A program made the position numbers and the translations under genes. The notes beneath the pieces are model-generated. The model had not been told where the DNA came from. It was given only the letters and a program-made list of their open reading frames with translations, and made no database searches. DNA of 7,580 bases from contig CADBMO010000102.1 of the NCBI GenBank assembly GCA_902795755.1, forward strand, positions 1 through 7,580, given 5' to 3'. The stretch comes from an uncultured Erysipelotrichaceae bacterium. Its GTDB lineage: Bacteria > Bacillota_I > Bacilli_A > RF39 > UBA660. Shown here one piece after another: positions 1 to 5,963 of the stretch. Numbering within the stretch: the first letter of the stretch is position 1; every line of letters begins with the position of its first letter.

Positions 1-133
1 ATACTTTTTTACCATCCAAATCTGATTTTAAAATTGGAAATAGTAAGCATTCGGCTTCTACCGTTGTAGTTAAGTGTCTTCCATTTAATTTATAGATGTT
101 TTGTTTATCTTTGTCCCCGGTAAATAGCCAAGG
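1..133 (-). pseudogene. Open-frame fragment of another gene, running off the left edge
   Basis: On the minus strand a frame stays open for 44 codons, from just after a TAA at 134-136 to the window edge, offset by one base from the penicillin-binding protein frame. Its residues look protein-like, including IYKLNGRHLTTTVE and then AECLLFPILKSDLDG. They do not resemble what follows the SxN motif in penicillin-binding proteins. The acidic-residue, LLFPILKS, D pattern recalls the target-recognition part of Eco57I-type N6-adenine methylase/restriction proteins, but this is a weak impression from a short stretch. There is no start codon with a ribosome binding site, so it is probably the interior of a gene joined to the PBP gene near position 120, by deletion, recombination or misassembly. 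A one-base error in the CCCC at 115-118 would fuse the two frames. The frame itself is seen; the family is a guess. Confidence 0.35.
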
Positions 134-1179
134 TTACAAGAGTTTTCTACTACTTGTAAAAAAGTCTGATACCCATGACCACCTGTTTTCCAACACCTTA
201 TTTTTGCGTTTGCAACTTTAACAGAACCAGAATCATAAAACGTATCTTTATCTAAATCAACCAAACCTTCATTTAATGCTGCAGATAATGTAATAATTTT
301 AAAAGTAGATCCAGGCTCATAAGTAGACCATATAGGAAGATTACGATTAAGTGTTTCTATATCATATTTTTGATAATTTGATGCGTTAAAATTAGGCCTT
401 GATGCAATTGCAAGTATTTCTCCAGTATTTGGATTCATTGCAATTGCAAGTGCGTTTTCAGGATTATACTTATAAACCGCATTATCTAGTTCCCTTTCAA
501 TACTTGATTGTATTTTATCATTTATGGTAAGCGTAATATTAATACCATTTTGTGGTGCGGTATATACTTGTGATAATTTTAAATTATTACCCTTAGCATC
601 TGATAAATACTTTATCGCACCATATTTACCTGTTAAATACTTATCATATTGTAATTCAATACCAGATAGTCCTTGATTATCTATACCAACAAAACCTAAA
701 GTGTGAGATAATTTTTTAGGATAAACATAATTTCTTTTGGATTCTTTTAATAAATATACCCCATCAAGGTTTAATTTATCAATTTTATCAGCAATTTCAA
801 AACTTAATCTTCTACCTATAGGATGAACTCTTTCTATACTTGTGTTTTTATAAACGTGCTTTTTCATTTCTTCATATGAAACACCTAGTATTTTACTTAG
901 TTTTTTTGTAGTATATTTTTTATTCTTAATTTGATTAGGAATTAACACTAATGATGCAGTTGTTACATTATCTGCTAACACAACACCATTTCTATCATAT
1001 ATTTTACCCCTATCTGGTTCTATAGGTAAATTCCTACTCCATAAATCTTTTGCAAGTAAACTTAATTTATCATACTCAACAAGTTGAATATATACCACTT
1101 TTGATATTATTACAATAAATAAAAAGATAACAACAATTATAAATATTTTTATACCATTATTTTGCTTATTTATATTCAA
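85..1179 (-). pseudogene. Class B penicillin-binding protein (SpoVD/PBP2-like), C-terminally truncated
   Basis: This is the N-terminal part of a transpeptidase that cross-links peptidoglycan outside the membrane during division or spore-cortex synthesis. Residues 10-33 form one membrane anchor. R57-G65 (RGKIYDRNG) and GLSGIE at 170-175 are hallmarks of the PBP dimerisation domain. The transpeptidase domain starts near 210, with the nucleophile motif STFK at 291-294 and the SxN motif S347-C-N349. The stretch around CWKTGGHG (329-336) is typical of SpoVD/PBP2B proteins. Family members run about 550-700 residues, whereas here similarity ends near residue 352 and a 12-residue unrelated tail leads to a stop. 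The catalytic KTG motif and the rest of the domain are therefore missing, and the product should be inactive as a transpeptidase. The start is TTG, since no in-frame ATG precedes the membrane anchor; GGTGAT lies 5 bases upstream. Family call is firm; whether the break is real is not. Confidence 0.85.
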
Positions 1180-1233
1180 AGTATATCACCAATTAATTTT
1201 ATTAAGCATATGCAAAAAAAATACTATAAAAAA

Positions 1234-1253
1234 ACAAGGTTATTTAACCTTGT
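1234..1253 (-). terminator. Rho-independent terminator of the alpha-CTD-like gene
   Basis: The inverted repeat ACAAGGTTA / TAACCTTGT forms an 8-9 bp stem and is followed on the minus strand by seven T (A-run at 1228-1234). The TAA stop of the 72-residue gene (1240-1242) lies inside the hairpin. It separates this gene from the penicillin-binding protein gene. Confidence 0.85.
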
Positions 1254-1458
1254 ACTTTTTACCCAAATCCAAACCTTGTAATTGTAGCTTTACAATTATA
1301 TCGTTTATTTCACTCGACTTAAAACCATATTCTTTTAGTTTTTTTCTATTTAGCAAACACAACTCATGCACATAATTAATATCTTGTTCTACTAATTTAT
1401 CAACTATTTTTTTATCAATTGTTAAAACCTTTATATTCTTTTTTAATACCTCTTTCAC
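1240..1458 (-). CDS. Small stand-alone RNA polymerase alpha C-terminal-domain-like protein
   Basis: This 72-residue protein resembles the helix-hairpin-helix C-terminal domain of the RNA polymerase alpha subunit, which in RpoA contacts UP-element DNA and activators. The pattern fits along its length: a hydrophobic LTID at 12-15, a helix KKIVDKLVEQDI (16-27), NYVHELCLLNRKKLKEYGF (28-46, matching the 'I-T-V-x-x-L' and 'L......G' positions of RpoA) and a last helix ending LQLQGLDLGKK (58-68), like the 'L..LGL.L' end of RpoA. The N-terminal assembly domain of RpoA is absent, so it is not an alpha subunit. The start is GTG with AAGGGGGA seven bases upstream. It has its own promoter and terminator and so looks monocistronic. 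It could be a transcription modulator or simply a DNA-binding hairpin protein. The fold call is by eye. Confidence 0.7.
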   Translation of the reverse strand: MKEVLKKNIKVLTIDKKIVDKLVEQDINYVHELCLLNRKKLKEYGFKSSEINDIIVKLQLQGLDLGKKYKVK

Positions 1459-1465
1459 AGAAAAA

Positions 1466-1473
1466 TCCCCCTT
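1466..1473 (-). promoter_or_regulatory. Ribosome binding site for the GTG-started alpha-CTD-like gene
   Basis: AAGGGGGA sits seven bases before the GTG at 1456-1458. It supports GTG as the start, because no in-frame ATG lies near the beginning of the protein. Confidence 0.7.
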
Positions 1474-1493
1474 CTTTTTAAAAAGTTGTGTAT

Positions 1494-1502
1494 ATTATAA
1501 CA
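1494..1502 (-). promoter_or_regulatory. Extended -10 promoter for the alpha-CTD-like gene
   Basis: On the minus strand TGTTATAAT is a perfect extended -10 element (TGnTATAAT), 36 bases before the GTG start. A possible -35, TTGTAC (1519-1524), is 19 bases upstream, longer than the ideal 17. The extended -10 may compensate. The gap of 71 bases between genes otherwise holds only the ribosome binding site. Confidence 0.65.
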
Positions 1503-1523
1503 CTTTTTTTAAAAAATGGTACA

Positions 1524-1547
1524 AAAAATTTAAATATTTAAATTTTT
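1524..1547 (-). terminator. 24-bp all-A/T perfect palindrome, possible weak terminator
   Basis: Two copies of AAAAATTTAAAT, one inverted, meet without a gap. On the minus strand the element covers the last codons and the TAA stop (1530-1532) of the 116-residue gene and is followed by a T run. Without G:C pairs the hairpin is weak, so a terminator role is uncertain. It also abuts the -35 region of the next promoter, so it could be a protein-binding operator instead. Confidence 0.4.
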
Positions 1548-1880
1548 AACAAATGGGGCAACCGCATAATTATCTATATAATGATTATCATTATCAATAT
1601 AAGACCCTCCTAAAGTCTCTAGCATATAGTATGCTATATTATTATCAATATTTTTACTATTATAAAAACCATTATCGATTAAATCAGAATGTTCAAATGC
1701 TAATAAACAATTCATCTTTGGTATTATTATCTGTTTATTAACGTTTCGATTTTCTAAAAATATTATACTATTATGTGACAACATATGCTGATTATATGTA
1801 CCTACATATTTAACATTATCTAACTCAAATTTTAGTAGATACAAACTTAGTTTATTATCATTAATTATTTTTTTATTCAT
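1530..1880 (-). CDS. Hypothetical protein, 116 residues
   Basis: I do not recognise this protein. It starts at ATG with AGGAG five bases upstream, so translation is well supported. It has no signal peptide, membrane segment, cysteine motif or zinc ribbon. The composition is rich in Asn, Ile, Asp and Tyr. The N-terminal 60 residues alternate hydrophobic and polar residues, as in a beta-rich fold (LYLLKFELDNVKYVGTYNQ at 13-31), followed by KMNCLLAFEHSDLIDNG (55-71) and a Tyr/Asn/Asp-rich C-terminal third. It lies after the hairpin that closes the TIM44/zinc-ribbon cluster, so it is expressed by read-through or from a promoter I cannot identify. The single cysteine argues for a cytoplasmic location. 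Confidence 0.75.
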   Translation of the reverse strand: MNKKIINDNKLSLYLLKFELDNVKYVGTYNQHMLSHNSIIFLENRNVNKQIIIPKMNCLLAFEHSDLIDNGFYNSKNIDNNIAYYMLETLGGSYIDNDNHYIDNYAVAPFVKNLNI

Positions 1881-1914
1881 AAGTACTCCTATTAATATAT
1901 TAACATGAAAAAGA

Positions 1915-1936
1915 TACTAACTCAAGTCAGTTAGTA
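1915..1936 (-). terminator. Terminator after the TIM44/zinc-ribbon cluster
   Basis: TACTAACT and AGTTAGTA form an 8-bp stem around a six-base loop, followed on the minus strand by TCTTTTTC. The TAG stop of the 178-residue gene (1917-1919) lies in the 3' arm. The stem has few G:C pairs, so termination may be incomplete. Confidence 0.6.
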
Positions 1937-2453
1937 CCCAATCATAATTACCAGTATCATAAGTAGCACCACAATAAGGACATACACCAGTTGAATTAGC
2001 ATCAACGTTTGCACCACATCCTGGACAGTATTTAGCAGTACCTTCACTTTTTGCATTAATCTTCTTTTCAAACGTTAAATAATTATCCTTTTCAACTCTT
2101 TGATCATTAACTCCACTTTTATAATCACCACTTGATTTATCTACGATATAATCCATGCATCTTGAAGTTAATAATACTTTAATTACGTATTTATCTTCTA
2201 GTTTTTCAATACTTTGTATACTACTAGATTTAACGTTTAATTCGTCATACATTTGTCTTTCATTATTTTTATTTAATTCATCAACCATAGTTTTATATTT
2301 TTCAAATAATTCAGGGCTTAATTTGTGTTCTACCCTTCTCATGTTATCAGTCATTATAGCGGTTAATAACATAATAAACGTATTATCTACCTTTGCTATA
2401 AATCCACTTTCTGAAAAACTACTATCTTCCTTAATTAATTCATCAATCGTCAT
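1917..2453 (-). CDS. TIM44-like domain protein with C-terminal zinc ribbon (soluble half of a split pair)
   Basis: This 178-residue protein has no membrane segment. Residues 1-140 look like a bacterial TIM44-like alpha/beta domain: an acidic start (IDELIKEDSSFSESGF), a helix VDNTFIMLLTAIMTDNM (22-38), then LSPELFEKYKTMVDEL (45-60) and beta strands. A zinc ribbon follows with Cys143, 146, 158 and 161 (CxxC-x11-CxxC) and a WVLTDLS ending, matching the WVLSKK ending of the paralogues at 2833-3918 and 3965-4846. Those paralogues carry membrane segments and this domain in one chain; here they are separate. The ATG overlaps the upstream gene by 11 bases and has AGGAGG nine bases before it, so it is translated in its own right and probably coupled. 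It probably acts at the inner membrane face, docked on the 128-residue partner (inference). Confidence 0.8.
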   Translation of the reverse strand: MTIDELIKEDSSFSESGFIAKVDNTFIMLLTAIMTDNMRRVEHKLSPELFEKYKTMVDELNKNNERQMYDELNVKSSSIQSIEKLEDKYVIKVLLTSRCMDYIVDKSSGDYKSGVNDQRVEKDNYLTFEKKINAKSEGTAKYCPGCGANVDANSTGVCPYCGATYDTGNYDWVLTDLS

Positions 2454-2829
2454 TCTCGTTTTCCTCCTTTACTTTATCTTCTTCAATTATATCATTTTTT
2501 GTTTCATTTTTACTATTATTAGTTTTTTTACCACTAAAAATATATCTACCAACTAATATTATACCAATTATTAAAACTGCTAAATATGCAAGCCCTAAAA
2601 ATGGATTTACGTGCCATAATATTATAAATAGTTTAAATAGGTAGAATAATAATTCTAAAATACTAAAAAATCCTCCACCACCACTTTTACTATCACTACT
2701 ATCACTATCATATGATGAATCAAAACCACTATCTGCCTTAACGGTAGTTGCAACTATTAATGATAGTGCAAATACTATTAATATAATTATGAAAAATATA
2801 ATTTGTTTTTTTGTAAACTTCTTTTTCAT
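2443..2829 (-). CDS. Membrane protein with DSGFDSSYDS linker (membrane half of a split TIM44-like pair)
   Basis: This 128-residue protein has a signal-like membrane segment (10-30) ending VKA-DSGF, which resembles a signal peptidase site. A Ser/Asp/Gly linker follows (33-53, DSGFDSSYDS and GGGG), then membrane segments at about 54-73 and 76-97, and a charged, acid-rich tail (98-128). The linker motif is shared almost word for word with the proteins at 2833-3918 and 3965-4846, but the TIM44-like and zinc-ribbon domains are absent and sit in the next, overlapping gene. The start is ATG, three bases after the stop of the upstream gene, and the AGGTAG ribosome binding site contains that stop, so translation is coupled. 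It probably serves as membrane anchor for the 178-residue partner (inference). Whether the linker lies outside or inside the cell cannot be told from sequence alone. Confidence 0.8.
   Translation of the reverse strand: MKKKFTKKQIIFFIIILIVFALSLIVATTVKADSGFDSSYDSDSSDSKSGGGGFFSILELLFYLFKLFIILWHVNPFLGLAYLAVLIIGIILVGRYIFSGKKTNNSKNETKNDIIEEDKVKEENENDD
2463..2468 (-). promoter_or_regulatory. AGGAGG ribosome binding site inside the membrane-half gene
   Basis: AGGAGG lies nine bases before the ATG at 2451-2453, within the coding end of the 128-residue gene. It shows that the 178-residue frame is started separately and is not just the out-of-frame remnant of a broken gene. Confidence 0.75.
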
Positions 2830-2832
2830 ATA

Positions 2833-3918
2833 CTACCTCTGACTTAAAGATTGCTTTTTAGATAATACCCATTTATTAGATAAAGTTGAAACTACACTTC
2901 CACAGTGCTCACATTTTTGTGATGCAGCATTATCTAATTCGGCACCGCAGTTTGGGCATTTATTTACCTTTTTATCAATAGATTTAACAAAATACATCAT
3001 ATAATACTGAGTTACTTTCTTTTTGTTATTACCTCTTATACAATTATTATTATCATCTACTATATAATCATAAAAATTAATTTTCATCTTAGTGCTAATT
3101 GTTAGTTTACCATTTTTATCATCTAAATAATCAATATTAAAATCTTCTAAAATAAAGTCAGACATTATATTCTTTTCCTTTTTTACTTCTAAACTTTTTA
3201 ATTGCATTTCATATTGATTATATAATTCATCAGTTAAATTATTTCTTAAAATATCATAATCAAAGTTCATCCATGCATTTTGTACATCTATATATATTTT
3301 ATAAAATTCATTTTTTAATTCTTCATAATCTAAATTATACTTACTTATTATTTCTTCTTCCATTTTCTTTTCTTTTGCATAATAAATCTTTTGATAATAT
3401 GAATCTTTTATTTTTATATATATGATAGGTACAAAGACGATTAATATAAATGGTATTATACCAATAATGGATAAATCACCTTCAATATTAAATAATAATA
3501 TGCTGGCAAAAAATAATAATACCATTACTCCTAGTATAACAGCATAATTTATTAATACCTTTAGTCCATGTTCCTTAAAATAATTTATAAAACCAGCGAT
3601 TATTGCAATCGTACCAATTATTATTATAGGGACAAATACTATAACAAAGAAAATACCAGATATAACCGTAGTTCCTCCAGAACTTATACTAGAATCACCA
3701 GATCCCCATGAAGAACCAGAATCATACGAACTACCTGAGTCCCAACTAGAACTACTAGAACTATCTGAACTACTAGAGCTACTATCATATGATGTATCAA
3801 ATCCGGAATCACCTTTTAAATGGTTATAATCAATTGTTTTACTACTTAATAAAAAACCAAGTGATATAAAAAATATCATTATAACAATAATTAATATAAT
3901 ATTTTTAATTTTTTTCAT
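2833..3918 (-). CDS. Multi-pass membrane protein with Ser/Asp linker, TIM44-like domain and zinc ribbon
   Basis: This 361-residue protein begins with a membrane segment (6-26), then a low-complexity Ser/Asp/Gly/Tyr/Trp linker (37-82) starting DSGFDTSYDS. Three membrane segments follow (about 84-113, 121-144, 149-169), then a charged helix with K/E repeats (172-205), a TIM44-like domain (about 205-318) and a zinc ribbon with Cys321, 324, 336 and 339, ending WVLSKKQ. Residues 216-256 (NAWMNFDYD, LTDELYNQYEMQL, VKKEKN) closely match the 293-residue paralogue at 3965-4846, so the two arose by duplication. The ATG has AGGTAA six bases upstream. Only 46 bases separate it from the upstream gene and they hold a hairpin, so it is transcribed by read-through or from a hidden promoter. 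The TIM44 label describes fold resemblance, not mitochondrial import. A role in membrane maintenance with the SPFH protein is inferred from context. Confidence 0.8.
   Translation of the reverse strand: MKKIKNIILIIVIMIFFISLGFLLSSKTIDYNHLKGDSGFDTSYDSSSSSSDSSSSSSWDSGSSYDSGSSWGSGDSSISSGGTTVISGIFFVIVFVPIIIIGTIAIIAGFINYFKEHGLKVLINYAVILGVMVLLFFASILLFNIEGDLSIIGIIPFILIVFVPIIYIKIKDSYYQKIYYAKEKKMEEEIISKYNLDYEELKNEFYKIYIDVQNAWMNFDYDILRNNLTDELYNQYEMQLKSLEVKKEKNIMSDFILEDFNIDYLDDKNGKLTISTKMKINFYDYIVDDNNNCIRGNNKKKVTQYYMMYFVKSIDKKVNKCPNCGAELDNAASQKCEHCGSVVSTLSNKWVLSKKQSLSQR
3673..3810 (-). repeat. Degenerate Ser/Asp-rich repeat encoding the linker of the 361-residue protein
   Basis: Imperfect short repeats encode runs of Ser with DSGSS, YDSGSS and WGSG units over about 46 residues. 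The related tract at 4619-4747 is similar in composition but differs in unit number, so the array appears to vary in length between paralogues. Confidence 0.6.
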
Positions 3919-3935
3919 AACGAATTACCTATATA

Positions 3936-3964
3936 TTAAAAGGTACTTAATAAGTACCTTTTAA
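3936..3964 (-). terminator. Hairpin directly after the SPFH/TIM44 gene pair
   Basis: Two 14-base arms, TTAAAAGGTACTTA and its reverse complement, flank a single central base; the practical loop is 3-5 bases. It lies immediately downstream of the TAA at 3965-3967. The 3' arm ends CCTTTTAA rather than in a long T tract, so it may be a partial terminator that lets some transcripts run on into the 361-residue gene. Confidence 0.65.
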
Positions 3965-4846
3965 TTATCCTTGTCTTTTAGATTCCTTTTTAGAAAGTAC
4001 CCATTTATCTGATACATTTGCGATTATACTACCACAATATTCACATTTTTGTGATGCAGCATTATCTAATTTAGCACCACAGTTAGGGCACTCTTTAACT
4101 TTCTTACTAGAAAGGTTAGCAACAAACTTCATTTCATAATGTTGCGTTATTTTTCTAGAATTAGTACCGCGAACAACATTGCCATCTTTTTCTATATAAT
4201 CATAGAATTCACATATTAATTCCATTGTAATAGTAATTTTATTATTTTCATCACTTATGTCAGTAATCATTGCATCTTTATATACAAAATCAGTCATTAC
4301 GTTCTTTTCGTTTTTAACTTTTAATGTATCAAGTTGCATTTCATATTGATTATATAATTCATCAGTAACCATTGAACGAATCTTATCATAATCAAAATCA
4401 GTCCATGAGTTTTGTATATCTAAATAATCATTATATCTGTTTTGTAAAAATTCTTCTTTGTTAAAGTTTGGTATAAACTTAGCAACTTCATCATCTGGTT
4501 TTTCTAAAGTATGATCTAATGTAAATGAAACAGAACTACCTACTCCACTTAAATTTATTTTACCACGTGCTATAAGAATAATTATTACCAATATTGTTAT
4601 AAAGGTAAATAATCCACCTATAGAACCTCCCCCACTACTTCCTCCGGAATAGCTTCCAGAATCTGAATCCCAAGAAGAACCAGAATCCCATGAGGAACCT
4701 GAGTCATATGACCCTCCAGAGTCATATGAAGAGTCAAAACCAGAATCTGCTTTTACTTTAATTGGTGAAGTTTTAAATATTAAAGCAAAAGAACCTAGTA
4801 TTAATACAACTAATAATATATATTTTAATACTTTTTTATTTTTCAT
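3965..4846 (-). CDS. Membrane-anchored TIM44-like domain protein with Ser/Asp linker and zinc ribbon
   Basis: This 293-residue protein has a signal-like first membrane segment (8-26) followed by VKADSGFDSSYDS, a Gly/Ser/Asp linker with Tyr and Trp (34-76), a second membrane segment (78-94) and a TIM44-like domain (about 115-250). It ends in a zinc ribbon with Cys253, 256, 268 and 271 and WVLSKKE. The domain order matches a family of Firmicutes TIM44-like membrane proteins whose function is not established. The ATG is one base after the TAA of the SPFH gene (TAATATG) and I see no clear ribosome binding site, so translation most likely depends on re-initiation by ribosomes finishing the SPFH gene. 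That ties the two products in dose and supports a joint role at the membrane. It is the shorter paralogue of the 361-residue protein, lacking two of its membrane segments. Confidence 0.82.
   Translation of the reverse strand: MKNKKVLKYILLVVLILGSFALIFKTSPIKVKADSGFDSSYDSGGSYDSGSSWDSGSSWDSDSGSYSGGSSGGGSIGGLFTFITILVIIILIARGKINLSGVGSSVSFTLDHTLEKPDDEVAKFIPNFNKEEFLQNRYNDYLDIQNSWTDFDYDKIRSMVTDELYNQYEMQLDTLKVKNEKNVMTDFVYKDAMITDISDENNKITITMELICEFYDYIEKDGNVVRGTNSRKITQHYEMKFVANLSSKKVKECPNCGAKLDNAASQKCEYCGSIIANVSDKWVLSKKESKRQG
4619..4747 (-). repeat. Degenerate Ser/Asp/Gly repeat encoding the linker of the 293-residue protein
   Basis: Imperfect units coding for YDSGGS, YDSGSS, WDSGSS and WDSDSGS recur through this tract, giving a flexible acidic linker with regularly placed aromatic residues between the two membrane segments. 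Codons differ between units, which argues for purifying selection on the peptide rather than very recent slippage. Confidence 0.6.
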
Positions 4847-4847
4847 A

Positions 4848-5930
4848 TTAACTTAATTTTGCACCACAATTAACGCAAAATTTACCACCATTTATTTGCG
4901 CTCCGCATTCTGGACAAAATTTAGCACCTTCACCAGCTGCTGCGTTATTCTTATTATTATCATTATTAAATGCGTTTGCCATAACACCAGTTCCCATTCC
5001 ACCAGATGCCATGTTCATCATACCAACTCCCATGAAACCATTTGCTGCTCCATTTGGATTTGATGCTGCAGCTTCCATAACGTTTAATACACGACCTTGT
5101 TGCATCATTGAATTTGAATTGTGTTCGTATTCGTCTATCTTCTTGTTAGACTCATCATCTAAAGTAACAGATTCAATAGCAAATCCAGTTAATTCAATAC
5201 CACGTTTTCTAATTGGCTCATCAAATACTTTTTCATCCATAGTCTTTTTAATTTCGTCTGTACTACTTGGTAATTCTAGTACTGGTACTTTATGATCTTT
5301 ATTTCCAAGTTCGTTTAATACGTTTTGGAATGATGCCAATACTTCACTTCTCATTTGGTCATTTAATACTTCTTTAGTAACAATGTCAGCAGTGCCTGCA
5401 AACTCTCTCATAAATGCTGCTGGATCAGTAATTTTATAAGTATACTTACCAAAACATTTAACTTGTACACGAAGTGGTGTAATATCTCCAGTCATTTGAT
5501 TTGGTATTGCATGTGAATAATCTTGGAATGGTACAGGTGCTGCAGTTCCAAATTTATTATCAATTATTTCTTTCGCATTAATATAAAAAACTGCTTGTTG
5601 TTTAGCAACGGCACCATTATATGTGAACCTTTGCCACATATCTTTAAATACTTTACCAAAATCACCTGCAAAGAATGATGGTGAAGTTGATTCATCAAAT
5701 GTATAAATACCTTCTTCTGCAGTAGCATCTAATATTTTACCTGATTCAAATATAACTGCTATTTGACCAGGTGCTACCATAATACCACTTGATTTAGATA
5801 TAACTCCATTTTCTGTAGTTTTCTTTACCATCAACGTATTCATATCCATGTCTTCGCATGTTATGAAATCCTTCCATTGATCATGTAATTCTCCTTTAAT
5901 AGATTTTATTGCTGATTTAATTAATCCCAT
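4848..5930 (-). CDS. SPFH-domain protein of the YdjI type with C-terminal zinc ribbon
   Basis: This 360-residue protein matches the YdjI/virion-core-like SPFH family, membrane-associated scaffolds that oligomerise at microdomains. Typical stretches are LHDQWKDFITCEDMD (15-29), SGIMVAPGQIAVIFESGKI (48-66), EEGIYTFDESTSPSFFAGD (72-90), EIIDNKFGTAAPVPFQD (121-137) and the strand LRVQVKCFGKYTYKITDP (153-170), followed by the SPFH helical region to about 290. A Met/Gly/Asn-rich linker (296-337) leads to a zinc ribbon with Cys339, 342, 352 and 355. The true start is the ATG at 5928-5930, seven bases after AGGAGG; a TTG eight codons upstream gives a longer frame but lies above that site. In Bacillus subtilis YdjI is encoded with PspA, YdjG and YdjH in a membrane-stress operon. 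Here its partner is the TIM44/zinc-ribbon membrane protein one base downstream. Family call is strong; stress role is by analogy. Confidence 0.9.
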   Translation of the reverse strand: MGLIKSAIKSIKGELHDQWKDFITCEDMDMNTLMVKKTTENGVISKSSGIMVAPGQIAVIFESGKILDATAEEGIYTFDESTSPSFFAGDFGKVFKDMWQRFTYNGAVAKQQAVFYINAKEIIDNKFGTAAPVPFQDYSHAIPNQMTGDITPLRVQVKCFGKYTYKITDPAAFMREFAGTADIVTKEVLNDQMRSEVLASFQNVLNELGNKDHKVPVLELPSSTDEIKKTMDEKVFDEPIRKRGIELTGFAIESVTLDDESNKKIDEYEHNSNSMMQQGRVLNVMEAAASNPNGAANGFMGVGMMNMASGGMGTGVMANAFNNDNNKNNAAAGEGAKFCPECGAQINGGKFCVNCGAKLS

Positions 5931-5937
5931 ATTTTTA

Positions 5938-5943
5938 CCTCCT
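5938..5943 (-). promoter_or_regulatory. AGGAGG ribosome binding site fixing the SPFH gene start
   Basis: A perfect AGGAGG lies seven bases before the ATG at 5928-5930. The upstream in-frame TTG (5952-5954) would place this site inside the coding region, so the ATG is preferred. Confidence 0.85.
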
Positions 5944-5963
5944 ATTATCAACAACTATATTTT

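Noticed and set aside
85..130. Programmed -1 frameshift on the GGGG run
   Set aside because: Shifting into the other frame does not give PBP-like sequence and there is no standard slippery heptamer.
1..140. Intein inserted at the PBP SxN motif
   Set aside because: The sequence after the cysteine lacks the usual intein N-terminal block, and the frame breaks at once.
1553..1741. Plus-strand open frame of 62 codons
   Set aside because: It is antisense to the well-supported 116-residue gene, has no ribosome binding site, and is dominated by Tyr from AT-rich complement.
2155..2556. Plus-strand open frame of 133 codons
   Set aside because: It lies opposite the TIM44/zinc-ribbon gene pair. Its Leu/Ser/Ile-rich content is what the complement of Lys/Asp/Asn codons gives.
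5011..5295. Plus-strand open frame of 94 codons
   Set aside because: It is antisense to the SPFH gene, whose family identity is clear.
5931..5954. TTG start eight codons upstream for the SPFH protein
   Set aside because: The AGGAGG at 5938-5943 would be inside the gene, and related proteins begin at the MGL sequence.
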